Position numbers and translations under genes: made by a program. Positions 1-9,769 of a stretch of DNA of 64,000 bases are shown here, piece after piece; the stretch's first letter is position 1, and each line of letters opens with the position of its first letter. Origin of the DNA: Streptomyces sp. GQFP (GTDB lineage: Bacteria > Actinomycetota > Actinomycetes > Streptomycetales > Streptomycetaceae); assembly GCF_021545335.1 (NCBI RefSeq), contig NZ_CP089312.1, positions 3,596,001-3,660,000 of the forward strand, read 5' to 3'. The notes beneath the pieces were generated by a model. It worked only from the letters and a program-made list of their open reading frames with translations, made no database searches and was not told the origin of the DNA.

Positions 1-1
1 T

Positions 2-331
2 TTCCTGAACGGCGAGTTGTGGCTCGCGATGATGCCGGACTCGCTCAAGGCACGGGATCTGCTCCGCGACCCCCGCTTCGCCCTCCAGGCGAACCCCGGG
101 GCGGGGACGGACATGGGCGGGGGCGATGTACGGGTCAGCGGGCGGGCGTACGAGGTCGAGGATCCGGCCGCCAAGGCCGCGTACGCCGAAGAGGTGGAAC
201 CGCCGGAGCCGTTCCACCTCTTCCGCACCGAGCTGACGGAGGTCGTACGGATCTGTGTCGAGGACGAGAAGTATCTGGTCGTCCAGGTCTGGACGCCCGG
301 AGAGCCGGTGCGGACTCTCAAGCGGACCTGA
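2..331 (+). CDS. Pyridoxamine 5'-phosphate oxidase-like (flavin/F420-binding split barrel) protein, 5' end missing
   Basis: The reading frame is already open at the left edge, so only the last 109 residues are present. Visible pieces are a beta-strand-like start (NGELWLAMMPDS), KARDLLRDPRFAL, a charged middle, and a C-terminal FHLF..ELTEVVRICVED..YLVVQVWTPG, which resembles the C-terminal half of pyridoxamine-5'-phosphate-oxidase-type split-barrel proteins that bind FMN or F420. The substrate cannot be told from this part. It converges on guaA, with only 23 bp between the stop codons and a weak 6-bp hairpin (GGGCCC/GGGCTC) between them. The family call rests on general similarity only. Confidence 0.6.
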   Translation, partial: FLNGELWLAMMPDSLKARDLLRDPRFALQANPGAGTDMGGGDVRVSGRAYEVEDPAAKAAYAEEVEPPEPFHLFRTELTEVVRICVEDEKYLVVQVWTPGEPVRTLKRT

Positions 332-352
332 ACCCCCAGGGCCCTAAGAAGG

Positions 353-1926
<1,574 letters not shown>

Positions 1927-2000
1927 GGGGGCCTTCCGGCGGTTGGGCGGGGGTCTGTACGGGTGATTCTACCGGGGTGGGGGTAGGACACCTTGCCGTC

Positions 2001-2074
2001 TGCTGGGGGCTGCCGCCCCCAGACCCCCGCTGTCGGCCTGAACGGCCTCGCCCTCAAACGCCGGACGGGCTGGA
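2001..2074. repeat. Streptomyces intergenic repeat with GC hairpin
   Basis: Contains a perfect stem GGGGGC/GCCCCC (2005-2010 with 2015-2020) followed by AGACCCCC and the stretch CTCAAACGCCGGACGGGCTG. This string recurs in many Streptomyces intergenic regions (known from general experience; no search was run). It lies between guaA and the chorismate mutase leader and probably forms no gene product. Confidence 0.55.
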
Positions 2075-2105
2075 GATGCAGGCCCCAGCCTCAGCAGCGA
2101 CGTGG

Positions 2106-2111
2106 CATACT
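2106..2111 (+). promoter_or_regulatory. Candidate -10 box (CATACT) for a leaderless leader peptide
   Basis: CATACT fits the actinobacterial TANNNT-like -10 loosely and ends six bases before the ATG at 2118. Transcription would then start at or next to the A of the ATG, giving a leaderless mRNA. There is no Shine-Dalgarno sequence in front of that ATG, which agrees. No convincing -35 hexamer was found. Confidence 0.4.
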
Positions 2112-2117
2112 GCCCCC

Positions 2118-2189
2118 ATGCTCACGCACCCGACCTTCCTCTTTACCTATGGCAACCGGCCCGCCGGATGCCATGGTCGTGCTGCTTGA
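2118..2189 (+). CDS. Putative 23-residue aromatic leader peptide (attenuator)
   Basis: This 23-codon ORF encodes MLTHPTFLFTYGNRPAGCHG followed by RAA and a stop. Two Phe codons and one Tyr codon fall within five positions (residues 7, 9 and 11), in the position expected of an attenuation leader. It is followed 21 nt later by a very strong hairpin and then by the chorismate mutase gene, the committed step to Phe and Tyr. The layout copies pheA/trp leader attenuation, where ribosome stalling at the regulatory codons chooses between RNA folds. I did not work out the competing antiterminator. The function is inferred from position and codon content. Confidence 0.5.
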   Translation: MLTHPTFLFTYGNRPAGCHGRAA

Positions 2190-2210
2190 GCAACTGACAA
2201 GCGACTTCCC

Positions 2211-2243
2211 AGGCGCCCCGGGCCGACAAGGCCCGGGGCGTCT
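2211..2243 (+). terminator. Strong hairpin, probable attenuator terminator
   Basis: An 11-bp perfect stem, CGCCCCGGGCC with GGCCCGGGGCG and a five-base loop GACAA, can be extended to 14 pairs by AGG/TCT with one G-U. Only a weak T-rich stretch (TCTGGCGTTT) follows, as is common for actinobacterial terminators. It separates the leader ORF from the chorismate mutase gene and so is placed to control read-through. Confidence 0.6.
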
Positions 2244-2300
2244 GGCGTTTCCGGGTCTGCCGGTCCGGGGCACACCGTCCCGTCCGACGAGGAGCCCCAT

Positions 2301-2549
2301 ATGACCACCACTGACGTGATCACCGACGCACGTGAGCGCATCGACGCGCTCGACGACCGGATCATCGGTCTCATCCAGGAACGGATGGCCGTGTCTGCGG
2401 TCGTCCAGGAGGCGCGCATCTCCTCGGGCGGGCGACGCGTGAGCCTGTCCCGGGAGATGGAGGTTCTCGGTCACTACCGGGAGGCGCTGGGCAAGCCCGG
2501 CACCTCCCTCGCGATGACCCTGCTGGAGCTGTGCCGGGGTCGTATCTGA
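2301..2549 (+). CDS. Chorismate mutase (AroQ type)
   Basis: Rearranges chorismate to prephenate for phenylalanine and tyrosine synthesis. The 82 residues are almost one AroQ-type helical domain: the start ERIDALDDRIIGLIQERMAV is the typical long helix 1, followed by KxxR-like basic positions (EARISSGGRRVSLSREME) and a terminal helix ending LLELCRGRI. A clear ribosome binding site, GAGGAG, lies six bases before the ATG. It is monofunctional, with no prephenate dehydratase or dehydrogenase domain. The upstream leader ORF and hairpin suggest control by aromatic amino acid supply. Confidence 0.9.
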   Translation: MTTTDVITDARERIDALDDRIIGLIQERMAVSAVVQEARISSGGRRVSLSREMEVLGHYREALGKPGTSLAMTLLELCRGRI

Positions 2550-3235
2550 GTTCGGGCGCCGTCTCACCCGTCCGGCGCGTGACCGTCGCCCGCGGTCTTC
2601 GTTGGTACCGGTGTCCGTGCCAGCCAGGGGCGGGCCCGCACAAACCACGCGTGGCTCCAGGGTTGTGACCGGACGGCAGGGGACAGCAGCCCGGTCACCC
2701 CCGAGAACGGTCGACTCCGGGGACGCCCGGAGTCGGCCGGCAAAGTTCAAGGCCAGGACAGCCCGAGCCTGGACCAAGGTCAAAAAGTACAACGCTGGGT
2801 CAAAAGGTTGCGTAGTCGACGGCCTTCCAGCACGATGCAAGAGCGACCCCAAGTCCCATAGCAGACAACCGCATTGACGTATGACCACTGACTGCCATTG
2901 GTCCAGACCGGGCGTGCGCCCCCCGTACGCCGGGGCGCCGACCGGTGGACACAGACCAACAACGCGGCGCAACCCCCCGGCGCCGCTCCCCCAGGCACCG
3001 GCGCTGCCCTGACGCCGGTGCTGACGGAGAAGGGCCCCGCGGCTCCGTCCCGCGGGGCCCTTTGCCATGCCCGGGCACCCACAGGACCCACAGGACCCAC
3101 GACACATGTGACCCAGCACACATAAATTTCGCGTGAGTGAAGAGCAACCATTCACAGCGGTCGCATGTCACACGTTCAGAACCAGGGGTCACATCCGTGC
3201 CCCGCATCTGGACGTTTCGAGGTCGTGAGGTCTTC
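2550..3235. other. 686-bp gap with hairpins and a possible small RNA
   Basis: No convincing coding frame on either strand. A perfect 10-bp hairpin (CGACTCCGGG at 2712-2721 with CCCGGAGTCG at 2726-2735, loop GACG) is not followed by T's. Further on, TTGACG near 2876 with a weak ATTGGT about 17 bp later could be a promoter, and a classical terminator sits at 3032-3064 although no gene on that strand ends there. A transcript of roughly 150 nt between them is possible. The last 100 bp form the 5' region of the surface protein gene. Confidence 0.4.
3032..3064 (+). terminator. Rho-independent terminator without an upstream gene
   Basis: GGGCCCCGCG (3032-3041) pairs perfectly with CGCGGGGCCC (3051-3060), followed by TTT. 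It is nearly 500 bp downstream of the chorismate mutase stop, so it may end either a long 3' tail or an unrecognised small RNA. Confidence 0.6.
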
Positions 3236-4276
3236 ATGAAGCTTCGCCGAGCCATGGCCGCAGCAGCGGTGACGGCTGTCATAGCCCCGCTGGCGCTGCT
3301 GTCCGCGCCCGTCGCGTTCGCCGACGATTCGACCTCGGCCACGCCGAGCGAGCCGGCCGCCACGGAGACCCCCTCGCAGACGCCGAGCGACACCGCGTCG
3401 GCGACGCCCTCGGACACCGTGCCCTCCGACACCGGCCTGCCGTCCGACACGGCGTCCTCCACCGCCTCGACGAGCGCGAGCGCGAGCCCGAGCGACTCCA
3501 CCTCGGCCTCCCCGTCCGACTCTGCCTCCCCGTCCGACTCCGCTGAGCCGAGCGAGGACCCGACGGACCCGGACGTCCCGTTCTGCGAGGACCTCGACGA
3601 GAACTACAGCAACGCCCAGGTGTCCGCCGACATCAAGGGCCTGCCGGGCAAGATCGTCGCGGGCGACGGCTTCCACGCCTTCAAGCTGGTCGTCACCAAC
3701 GACTCGACGGTCGACCTCAAGGGCGTCGCCTTCTACGCCGAGATCGAGAACTACGAGCTGGACGAGGCGAAGTTCCTCAGCCCGTACGTCGACCTGGAGT
3801 TCAAGAACCCCGAGACCGGCTCCTGGGACCGCATCGGCGACGACGAGTGGGCCGGCGACTACTTCTTCTACGTCGAGAAGCTGAAGGCCAAGGCGAGCCA
3901 GTCCGTCGACCTGCGCGTCAGCATCGACAAGCAGGCCCCCGCGGGCGACGCCTACTCCTTCGGCTCCGGCGCCTACATCGACAACGTCGACGGCCAGGAC
4001 TGCATCGCCGAGGGCTGGGCACAGTACGACTTCCAGGTACTGGAGGCCGGTTCCTCGAACACCGACCCGGGTTCGGCCACGCCGAGCGACGGCGGCTCCA
4101 AGGACTCGGTCAAGAAGCCCCAGGGCAGTGTCTCCGAGCTGCCGACCGGCAACCTCGCCGACACCGGCTCCAGTTCCGCCCTGCCGATGATCGGCCTCGT
4201 CGGCGGGGTCGCCGTCGTCGCCGGTGCGGGTGCGGTGTTCGCGATGCGTCGTCGTAAGGCGGGCACGGAGGCGTAA
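3236..4276 (+). CDS. Secreted LAxTG cell-wall-anchored surface protein
   Basis: 346 residues with all the marks of a sortase substrate: a signal peptide (MKLRRAM, hydrophobic core, cleavage after APVAFA), a long Ser/Thr/Pro/Asp-rich stalk to about residue 115 with repeats such as SASPSDS, a folded beta-rich domain (roughly 120-280), and a C-terminal LADTG (307-311), hydrophobic helix and RRRK tail. LAxTG is the motif used by class E sortases of Streptomyces, so it is probably linked to peptidoglycan. The ATG at 3236 is chosen because it gives the signal peptide; the in-frame GTG at 3137 would hide it. The folded domain was not recognised. Confidence 0.85.
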   Translation: MKLRRAMAAAAVTAVIAPLALLSAPVAFADDSTSATPSEPAATETPSQTPSDTASATPSDTVPSDTGLPSDTASSTASTSASASPSDSTSASPSDSASPSDSAEPSEDPTDPDVPFCEDLDENYSNAQVSADIKGLPGKIVAGDGFHAFKLVVTNDSTVDLKGVAFYAEIENYELDEAKFLSPYVDLEFKNPETGSWDRIGDDEWAGDYFFYVEKLKAKASQSVDLRVSIDKQAPAGDAYSFGSGAYIDNVDGQDCIAEGWAQYDFQVLEAGSSNTDPGSATPSDGGSKDSVKKPQGSVSELPTGNLADTGSSSALPMIGLVGGVAVVAGAGAVFAMRRRKAGTEA

Positions 4277-4295
4277 GCCTCCGGCATGAACAAGG

Positions 4296-4334
4296 GAAGG
4301 ACCTGCACTCGGAGGGGGGTGCGGGTCCTTCTCT
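4296..4334. terminator. Bidirectional terminator between convergent genes
   Basis: GAAGGACCTGCAC (4296-4308) pairs with GTGCGGGTCCTTC (4319-4331) with one G-U pair, followed by TTTT on the + strand. It lies between the stops of the surface protein gene and the GMC oxidoreductase gene. Confidence 0.75.
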
Positions 4335-4375
4335 TTTGCTCTGCAAGCCTTCTTCGACCTCTTTGCCCTACAGAA

Positions 4376-6157
4376 CTACAGAGCCTTCTTCGGCACCGCC
4401 GGTATCCCCAGGAACGGCAGCCGCAGCGCGCCGAACGCCTCCGCCGGGACCGCCGGTGCCTTCGGCTCGACCGCCTGCAGACGCTCGTACGCGGCACCCT
4501 GGGCCGGACGCGGGTCGGCCTCGCCGTTGTTCGGCCAGTACGACATCGCCCGTTCGGCCTGGGCCGCGATCGTGAGGGACGGATTGACGCCCAGGTTCGC
4601 GGAGACCGCGGCGCCGTCGACGACCGAGATGCCGGGGTGGCCGTAGAGGCGGTGGTACGGGTCGATCACGCCCGTCTCGCGTGAGTCGCCGATCGGACAG
4701 CCGCCGAGGAAGTGGGCGGTCAGCGGCATGCCCATCAGTTCGCCGACGTTGCTGCCGGCGAAGCCGTTGATCTCGGCGGCGATCGCGGACGCGCTCTCCG
4801 TCGCGGCCCTGATCTGCTTGGGGTTGGGGGCGCCGTGGCCCTGACGAGCCGTCAACAGGCCTTTCCCCGCGCCCTTCGGCTTCAGATAGGTGGTCAGGGA
4901 GTTGTCCAGCGACTGCATCACCAGGCCGATGATGGTCCGCTCCGACCACTGGCGGTTGGAGATCGAGCGCAGGACCAGGAGCGGGTGGCGGGCCGCGTTC
5001 GCCAGCCAGCCCAGGACCCTCGACGAGCCTTCCGCGTACGGGACTTGGAGGATCGACAGGCCGCCCATCGAGTTCGAGCCCTTGCCGTAGCGGACCGGTT
5101 CGATGTGGGTGTTCTCGTCGGGGTGGATCGAGGACGTGATGGCGACCCCGCGCGTGAAGTCGACCTTCGTCTCGCCCGTCACCTTGCGGTAGCGGCGGTT
5201 GTCGGTCTGGGCGCCGACCAGCGCCTCCGAGTTGGTACGGGTCAGCTCGCCCAAGCGCTCGGAGAGGTACGGGAGTTGACCGCCCGCCTTCATCCGGTGG
5301 AGGAGGGTCTGGGTGCCGTAGGTGCCTGCGGCCAGGACCACGCGCCGGGCTGTGTACGTACGGCCCCTGCCCTTCCTCTTCGCGTCCGTCGGGAGCGTGG
5401 CGACCGCGTAGCCGCCGCGTGAGTCGTCCGTGACGGACACGACCGTTGTCAGGGGGTGGACGACCGCGCCCGCCTTCTCGGCCAGGTAGAGGTAGTTCTC
5501 GTTGAGGGTGTTCTTCGCGCCGTGCCGGCAGCCCGTCATGCACTCACCGCATTCCGTGCACGCCTTGCGCGCGGGTCCGGCGCCGCCGAAGTAGGGGTCC
5601 GGGGCCTGCTCCCCCGGCGCCGCCTTCACCCCGCCCGCCGCGTCCTCGCCGTCGCCGAAGAAGACGCCCACCGGCGCGAGGTGGAAGGTGTCGCCGACGC
5701 CCATCCGCTCGGCCGCCGCCTTGAGGTGGACGTCCGAAGGGGTCATCGTCGGGTTGAGCCGTACGCCGAGCATGCGCCGGGCCTGGTCGTAGTACGGGCT
5801 CAACTCCGCCTGCCAGTCCGTGATTTCGCGCCACTGGGGGGCGTCGAAGAACGGCTTCGGCGGTACGTAGAGGGTGTTGGCGTAGTTCAACGAACCGCCG
5901 CCGACGCCCGCGCCCGCCAGCACCATCACGTTGCCCAGCAAATGGATGCGCTGGATGCCGTACATACCGAGCTTGGGGGCCCAGAGGTAGTTCTTCAGGT
6001 CCCAGGAGTTCCGGGGGAGCGTGTCGCGTGTGAAGCGGCGGCCCGCTTCCAGGACGCCTACGTTGTAGCCCTTTTCCGTGAGGCGTAGGGCGGTTACCGA
6101 GCCGCCGAAGCCGGAGCCGACGACTAGGACGTCGTAGTCGTAACCGTCCTGCGACAC
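4376..6157 (-). CDS. GMC-family FAD oxidoreductase (cholesterol-oxidase-like)
   Basis: 593 residues. The N-terminal FAD-binding fold is clear (VLVVGSGFGGSVTALRL, residues 10-26), as are GAGVGGGSLNYAN and, near the C terminus, the GMC signature HFLGGCPIGDS and VVDGAAVSANLGVNPS. A cysteine cluster CTECGECMTGC around residue 200 suggests a metal or iron-sulfur site, as in a subgroup of these enzymes. The closest well-known relatives are ChoD-type proteins of mycobacteria, which lie near the same guaB/guaA genes there. The substrate, likely a sterol or other alcohol, is unknown. It is followed 78 bp upstream by the gabD2-like gene on the same strand, and the two could be co-transcribed. Confidence 0.85.
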   Translation of the reverse strand: MSQDGYDYDVLVVGSGFGGSVTALRLTEKGYNVGVLEAGRRFTRDTLPRNSWDLKNYLWAPKLGMYGIQRIHLLGNVMVLAGAGVGGGSLNYANTLYVPPKPFFDAPQWREITDWQAELSPYYDQARRMLGVRLNPTMTPSDVHLKAAAERMGVGDTFHLAPVGVFFGDGEDAAGGVKAAPGEQAPDPYFGGAGPARKACTECGECMTGCRHGAKNTLNENYLYLAEKAGAVVHPLTTVVSVTDDSRGGYAVATLPTDAKRKGRGRTYTARRVVLAAGTYGTQTLLHRMKAGGQLPYLSERLGELTRTNSEALVGAQTDNRRYRKVTGETKVDFTRGVAITSSIHPDENTHIEPVRYGKGSNSMGGLSILQVPYAEGSSRVLGWLANAARHPLLVLRSISNRQWSERTIIGLVMQSLDNSLTTYLKPKGAGKGLLTARQGHGAPNPKQIRAATESASAIAAEINGFAGSNVGELMGMPLTAHFLGGCPIGDSRETGVIDPYHRLYGHPGISVVDGAAVSANLGVNPSLTIAAQAERAMSYWPNNGEADPRPAQGAAYERLQAVEPKAPAVPAEAFGALRLPFLGIPAVPKKAL

Positions 6158-6195
6158 GTTTTCTCCTCGTTGAGTGTTGTGTGCGGGCCGCCTGT

Positions 6196-6223
6196 GGCTG
6201 GTCGCGCAGTTCCCCGCGCCCCT
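6196..6223 (+). repeat. Interspersed Streptomyces repeat, copy 1
   Basis: GGCTGGTCGCGCAGTTCCCC followed by GCGCCCCT. The same core appears at 39733-39760, 44317-44346 and, inverted, at 63669-63698. Here it fills the short gap between the GMC oxidoreductase and the aldehyde dehydrogenase. Confidence 0.75.
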
Positions 6224-6235
6224 AAAGAAGGCCGA

Positions 6236-7867
6236 TCACCTCAGCCGGAATGCCTTCATCACGCGCAGACTGCGGGTCATGAACTGGGCGTACTTCTCGT
6301 CGGTCATCCCCAGTGCCGGCGCCATCGGCAGCAGCCGCTGCTGGGCGATCGTCTGGGCCTCGGTGTACTTGAGGATGCCCTCGGAGCCGTGGCGGCGGCC
6401 GAGGCCGGAGTCCTTCATGCCGCCCATGGGTGACTGGACGCTGCCGTACGCGGACGCGTAGCCCTCGTTGACGTTGACCGTGCCGCAGCGGACGCGGGCG
6501 GCGACGGCGCGGCCACGGGCGGCGCTCTTCGTCCAGACCGAGGAATTCAGGCCGTACGGCGTGGAGTTGGCGAGGGCCACCGCCTCGTCGTCCGTCTTGA
6601 AGCGGTAGATGGAGACGACCGGGCCGAAGGTCTCCTCCGAGCAGACGGCCATCGGGGTCTCGACGCCGTCGAGGATGGTCGGCTCGTAGAAGTACAGGCC
6701 GATGTCCGGGCGGGCCGTGCCGCCCGCGAGGACCTTCGCGCCCTTGGCGACCGCCTCGTCGACGTGCTGCGTGACCGTCTCCAGCTGGCGTTCGCCGACC
6801 AGCGAGCCCATGTCGGCGCCGTACGCGAGGGACTTGCCGAGCCGCATCGCCTTCGTACGGGCGACGAAGCGCTCGACGAACGCGTCCGCGATCGACTCGT
6901 GGACGTACAACCGCTCGATGGAGATGCAGAGTTGGCCGGCGGAGGAGAAGCAGGCCCGGACCGCGCCCGCCGCCGCCTTCTCGATGTCGGCGTCCTCCAG
7001 GACCAACATGGCGTTCTTGCCGCCGAGTTCGAGCGAGACGCCGACCAGACGCGCGGCGGCGCCCTGCGCGACCTCGCGGCCGGTGCGAGTGGAGCCGGTG
7101 AAGGAGACGTAGTCGGCGTGCTTGACGACCTCGGGGCCGACGACCGGGCCCTCGCCGAGGACGACCTGGAAGACATCGGCGGGCAGCCCGGCCTCGATGA
7201 GGATGTCCCGGGCCCACAGGGCCGTCAGGCAGGTCTCCGTGTCCGGCTTCATCACGACCGCGTTGCCCGCGACGAAGGCCGGGATCGCGTCGCCGACGGA
7301 CAGTTCCAGCGGGTAGTTCCAGGGGGCGATCTGGCCCACCACCCCGCGCGGGTGGCGCAGTTCGGTGACCTTGGTGAGGGTGGGCATCGCGCCCGCGTGC
7401 CGCTTCGGCTTCAGATAGCGGGGTGCCATGCGGCCGTAGTGACGGGCGGCCACGGCGACGGCCTGGACCTCCTCGTGGGCGTGCAGACGGGCTTTGCCGG
7501 TCTCCAGCTGGATGAGGTCGAGGACCTCGGCCTGGCGGGCCAGCACCAGGTCGTGGAAGCGGAGCAGCACGGCGGCACGCTGCCGTACCGGGGTCTGCTC
7601 CCAGACGGCCTGCGCGGCGCGGGCCCGCTGGTACGCCTTCTCCACGTCCTCGGGGGTGGACTCGGGCAGGTCGGCCAGCTTCTCGCCGGTGAACGGGGTG
7701 TGGTTGGCGGTGCGGCCGGAGCCGACGACCCCCTTGGTGAGCTGGGCGATCAGCTCGGGCGTGACCACGTCCGCGGCGGTGCGGGCGCCTGTGGGCGCGG
7801 GGGCCAGGGGGTTCGTACCGGTGGGGGCGTCGGTGCCGGGCTTTACCGGGGCCTGCGAGTCCGTCAT
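6236..7867 (-). CDS. gabD2: Succinic semialdehyde dehydrogenase (GabD2-type aldehyde dehydrogenase)
   Basis: Oxidises succinic semialdehyde to succinate with NAD(P)+, the last step of GABA breakdown. The 543-residue protein has the aldehyde dehydrogenase signatures: APWNYPLELSVGDAIPA, the cofactor motif SFTGSTRTGREVA, the general base in VSLELGGKNAM and the catalytic cysteine in SSAGQLCISIERL. The long N-terminal extension and the GRMAPRYLKPKRHAGAMP region fit the GabD2 subgroup. Neither GABA aminotransferase nor permease is nearby, so substrate assignment rests on subgroup similarity alone. Confidence 0.85.
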   Translation of the reverse strand: MTDSQAPVKPGTDAPTGTNPLAPAPTGARTAADVVTPELIAQLTKGVVGSGRTANHTPFTGEKLADLPESTPEDVEKAYQRARAAQAVWEQTPVRQRAAVLLRFHDLVLARQAEVLDLIQLETGKARLHAHEEVQAVAVAARHYGRMAPRYLKPKRHAGAMPTLTKVTELRHPRGVVGQIAPWNYPLELSVGDAIPAFVAGNAVVMKPDTETCLTALWARDILIEAGLPADVFQVVLGEGPVVGPEVVKHADYVSFTGSTRTGREVAQGAAARLVGVSLELGGKNAMLVLEDADIEKAAAGAVRACFSSAGQLCISIERLYVHESIADAFVERFVARTKAMRLGKSLAYGADMGSLVGERQLETVTQHVDEAVAKGAKVLAGGTARPDIGLYFYEPTILDGVETPMAVCSEETFGPVVSIYRFKTDDEAVALANSTPYGLNSSVWTKSAARGRAVAARVRCGTVNVNEGYASAYGSVQSPMGGMKDSGLGRRHGSEGILKYTEAQTIAQQRLLPMAPALGMTDEKYAQFMTRSLRVMKAFRLR

Positions 7868-8017
7868 GAGCCGCAGGGTATGACGGCTCGGAGGCTTTGG
7901 GTACCCATGGGTAACCCGGATTCACTGTCTACGCACAAGCCGCCGGCTCTCACCGGCATGCCGCCAGTGAGCACTGGCAACGAATCCGCTGATCAGGGCG
8001 TTGGGCGCGACCTGAAG

Positions 8018-9769
8018 TCACTGCTTCTCGATTTCGAGCTGGTCCCGCGCCCCCTTGAAGACCTCGGTGCCCCGCTTCTCGTCCGGTGTCCCCTTGGGCA
8101 TGTCGACGCGCAGCTCGTACAGCCGGCTGTCGTCGGTCAGGATCATGACCTGCATGACCCGGACGAGCCTGCCCTCGGTCTCGTACGTCGTGTCGGCCTG
8201 GACGGCCTCGTAGCCGTCGACGGTCGTGTTGGTGTACTGGGTGGTCGACTCCCCGTACCCCGCCCAGATCTCGGCGGACTCCTTCGCCCGGCCCATGGGC
8301 GAGCTGGGCGCTCTGTCCCACATGGTGAGGCGGACCTGGATGACCTCGTCGTTGTCGTAGAGCGCCATCCGGGGCTGGTCGTCGGCGTCGCCCTGCTCGT
8401 GAAAGCGGACGTACTGGCGGGGCAGTGCGAGCACCGCCTTCAGGTCCTTCTCCTCGTGGGCCAGCCAACTGTCGAGGGTGGGGAGGGCCTCGGTGGGCGC
8501 GGGGACGGTGGCGGGTACAGCAGGGGGTACGACGGACGGGGTCCCGGGCGCCCCCGCGACCGCCGCGTCCCCGTCACTGGTCTCGACGATCGTGCCCTCG
8601 AACACCATGCCCACGCCCACGAGAACGACAGCACCGGCCAGGACCGCGAGGGCCACCCGCAGCCGACGCCGACGCCGCGCGGGCTTCGGGGCGGGCAACG
8701 AGGTGGCGCGGGTCTCGGGGGAGGGCTCGGGTACGGGTGTGCCTGGTACGGGTGTCCCAGGCACCGGTGTCTCGGACTCGGACTCCTCTAAAGCGCCGTC
8801 CCCCCGCAACCGCATCGTTCCGGCGTCGTCCGCGAACTCCCTTATCCCGGACGACTCCTGAGCGACCGTCAACTCCCCGCGCTCCGGCGCCTTCGGGAGC
8901 GGCCAGCCCTTGGCCACCGCCTCCAGGGCCGCCGTGACCTCGTCCGCGTCGGGGCGCTCGGCGGGGTCCTTCACCAGCAGCCGGACGAGCAACGGGCCGA
9001 GCGGGCCCGCCTGTTGGGGCTGGGGTGTCTCGGCGGCGAGGATCGCGGCGAGCGTGGACTCCAGGGTCGTACGGCGGAAGGGGGACCAGCCCTCGACAGC
9101 CGCGTAGAGGAGTACGCCGAGCGACCACAGGTCGGAGGCGGGACCGGCGCCCCGGCCCGACATGCGCTCGGGGGCGATGAACTCGAGGGAGCCGACGAAC
9201 TCCCCGCTCATCGTGAGGGATTCCTCGCCCATGATGTGGGCGATGCCGAAGTCGGTGAGGACGACCCGGCCGTGCTGCCCGAGCAGGACGTTGGCGGGCT
9301 TCACGTCCCGGTGGACGATCCCGACGGAGTGCGCGGCGCGCAGCGCGCCGACCACGGCGAGGCCGATGCGCGCGGACTCGGCGGGCTCGATGGCGCCGCG
9401 CTGGAGCACCTCGTGCAGGGACTCGCCGCGCACCAACTCCATGACGATCCAGGGGAGTCCGTCCTCGACGACGACATCGTGGACGGAGACGGCGGAGGGA
9501 TGGTCGACGCGCGCGGCGGCCCGCGCCTCCCGGTGGAGGCGGTGGGCGATCCGCTGATGGGCGGCGTCCTGCGGGTCCCCGGGCAGCCTCGGCTGCTTGA
9601 CGGCGACCTCACGCTCGACCAGCTCGTCCTGGGCCCGCCACACGGTGCCCATGCCGCCGGAGCCGATGCGCTCGGTCAGCCGGTACCGGCCGCCGACCAG
9701 CCGCCCCTCGTCACCCTTGCTCCCCCGGTCCGTACCCCTGTTCCCTCCACTGTCCCCGCCATTGCTCAT
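8018..9769 (-). CDS. Membrane Ser/Thr protein kinase (Hanks type)
   Basis: 583 residues. The N-terminal kinase domain is complete: glycine loop RIGSGGMGTV, lysine in EVAVKQ, catalytic HRDVKPANVLL, DFG in LTDFGIAH, APERMSG and the DLWSLGVLLY helix. A Ser/Pro/Thr-rich linker (about residues 320-365), one transmembrane helix after ARRRRRLRV, and an extracytoplasmic domain of about 170 residues follow. No PASTA repeats are present. Its outer domain is unlike that of the neighbouring kinases. The start overlaps the stop of the upstream lipid-kinase-like gene by 4 bp (ATGA), so the two are translationally coupled and likely work together. Confidence 0.93.
   Translation of the reverse strand: MSNGGDSGGNRGTDRGSKGDEGRLVGGRYRLTERIGSGGMGTVWRAQDELVEREVAVKQPRLPGDPQDAAHQRIAHRLHREARAAARVDHPSAVSVHDVVVEDGLPWIVMELVRGESLHEVLQRGAIEPAESARIGLAVVGALRAAHSVGIVHRDVKPANVLLGQHGRVVLTDFGIAHIMGEESLTMSGEFVGSLEFIAPERMSGRGAGPASDLWSLGVLLYAAVEGWSPFRRTTLESTLAAILAAETPQPQQAGPLGPLLVRLLVKDPAERPDADEVTAALEAVAKGWPLPKAPERGELTVAQESSGIREFADDAGTMRLRGDGALEESESETPVPGTPVPGTPVPEPSPETRATSLPAPKPARRRRRLRVALAVLAGAVVLVGVGMVFEGTIVETSDGDAAVAGAPGTPSVVPPAVPATVPAPTEALPTLDSWLAHEEKDLKAVLALPRQYVRFHEQGDADDQPRMALYDNDEVIQVRLTMWDRAPSSPMGRAKESAEIWAGYGESTTQYTNTTVDGYEAVQADTTYETEGRLVRVMQVMILTDDSRLYELRVDMPKGTPDEKRGTEVFKGARDQLEIEKQ

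Noticed and set aside
3137..3235. GTG start 33 codons upstream of the surface protein
   Set aside because: It would place a polar extension before an otherwise perfect signal peptide.
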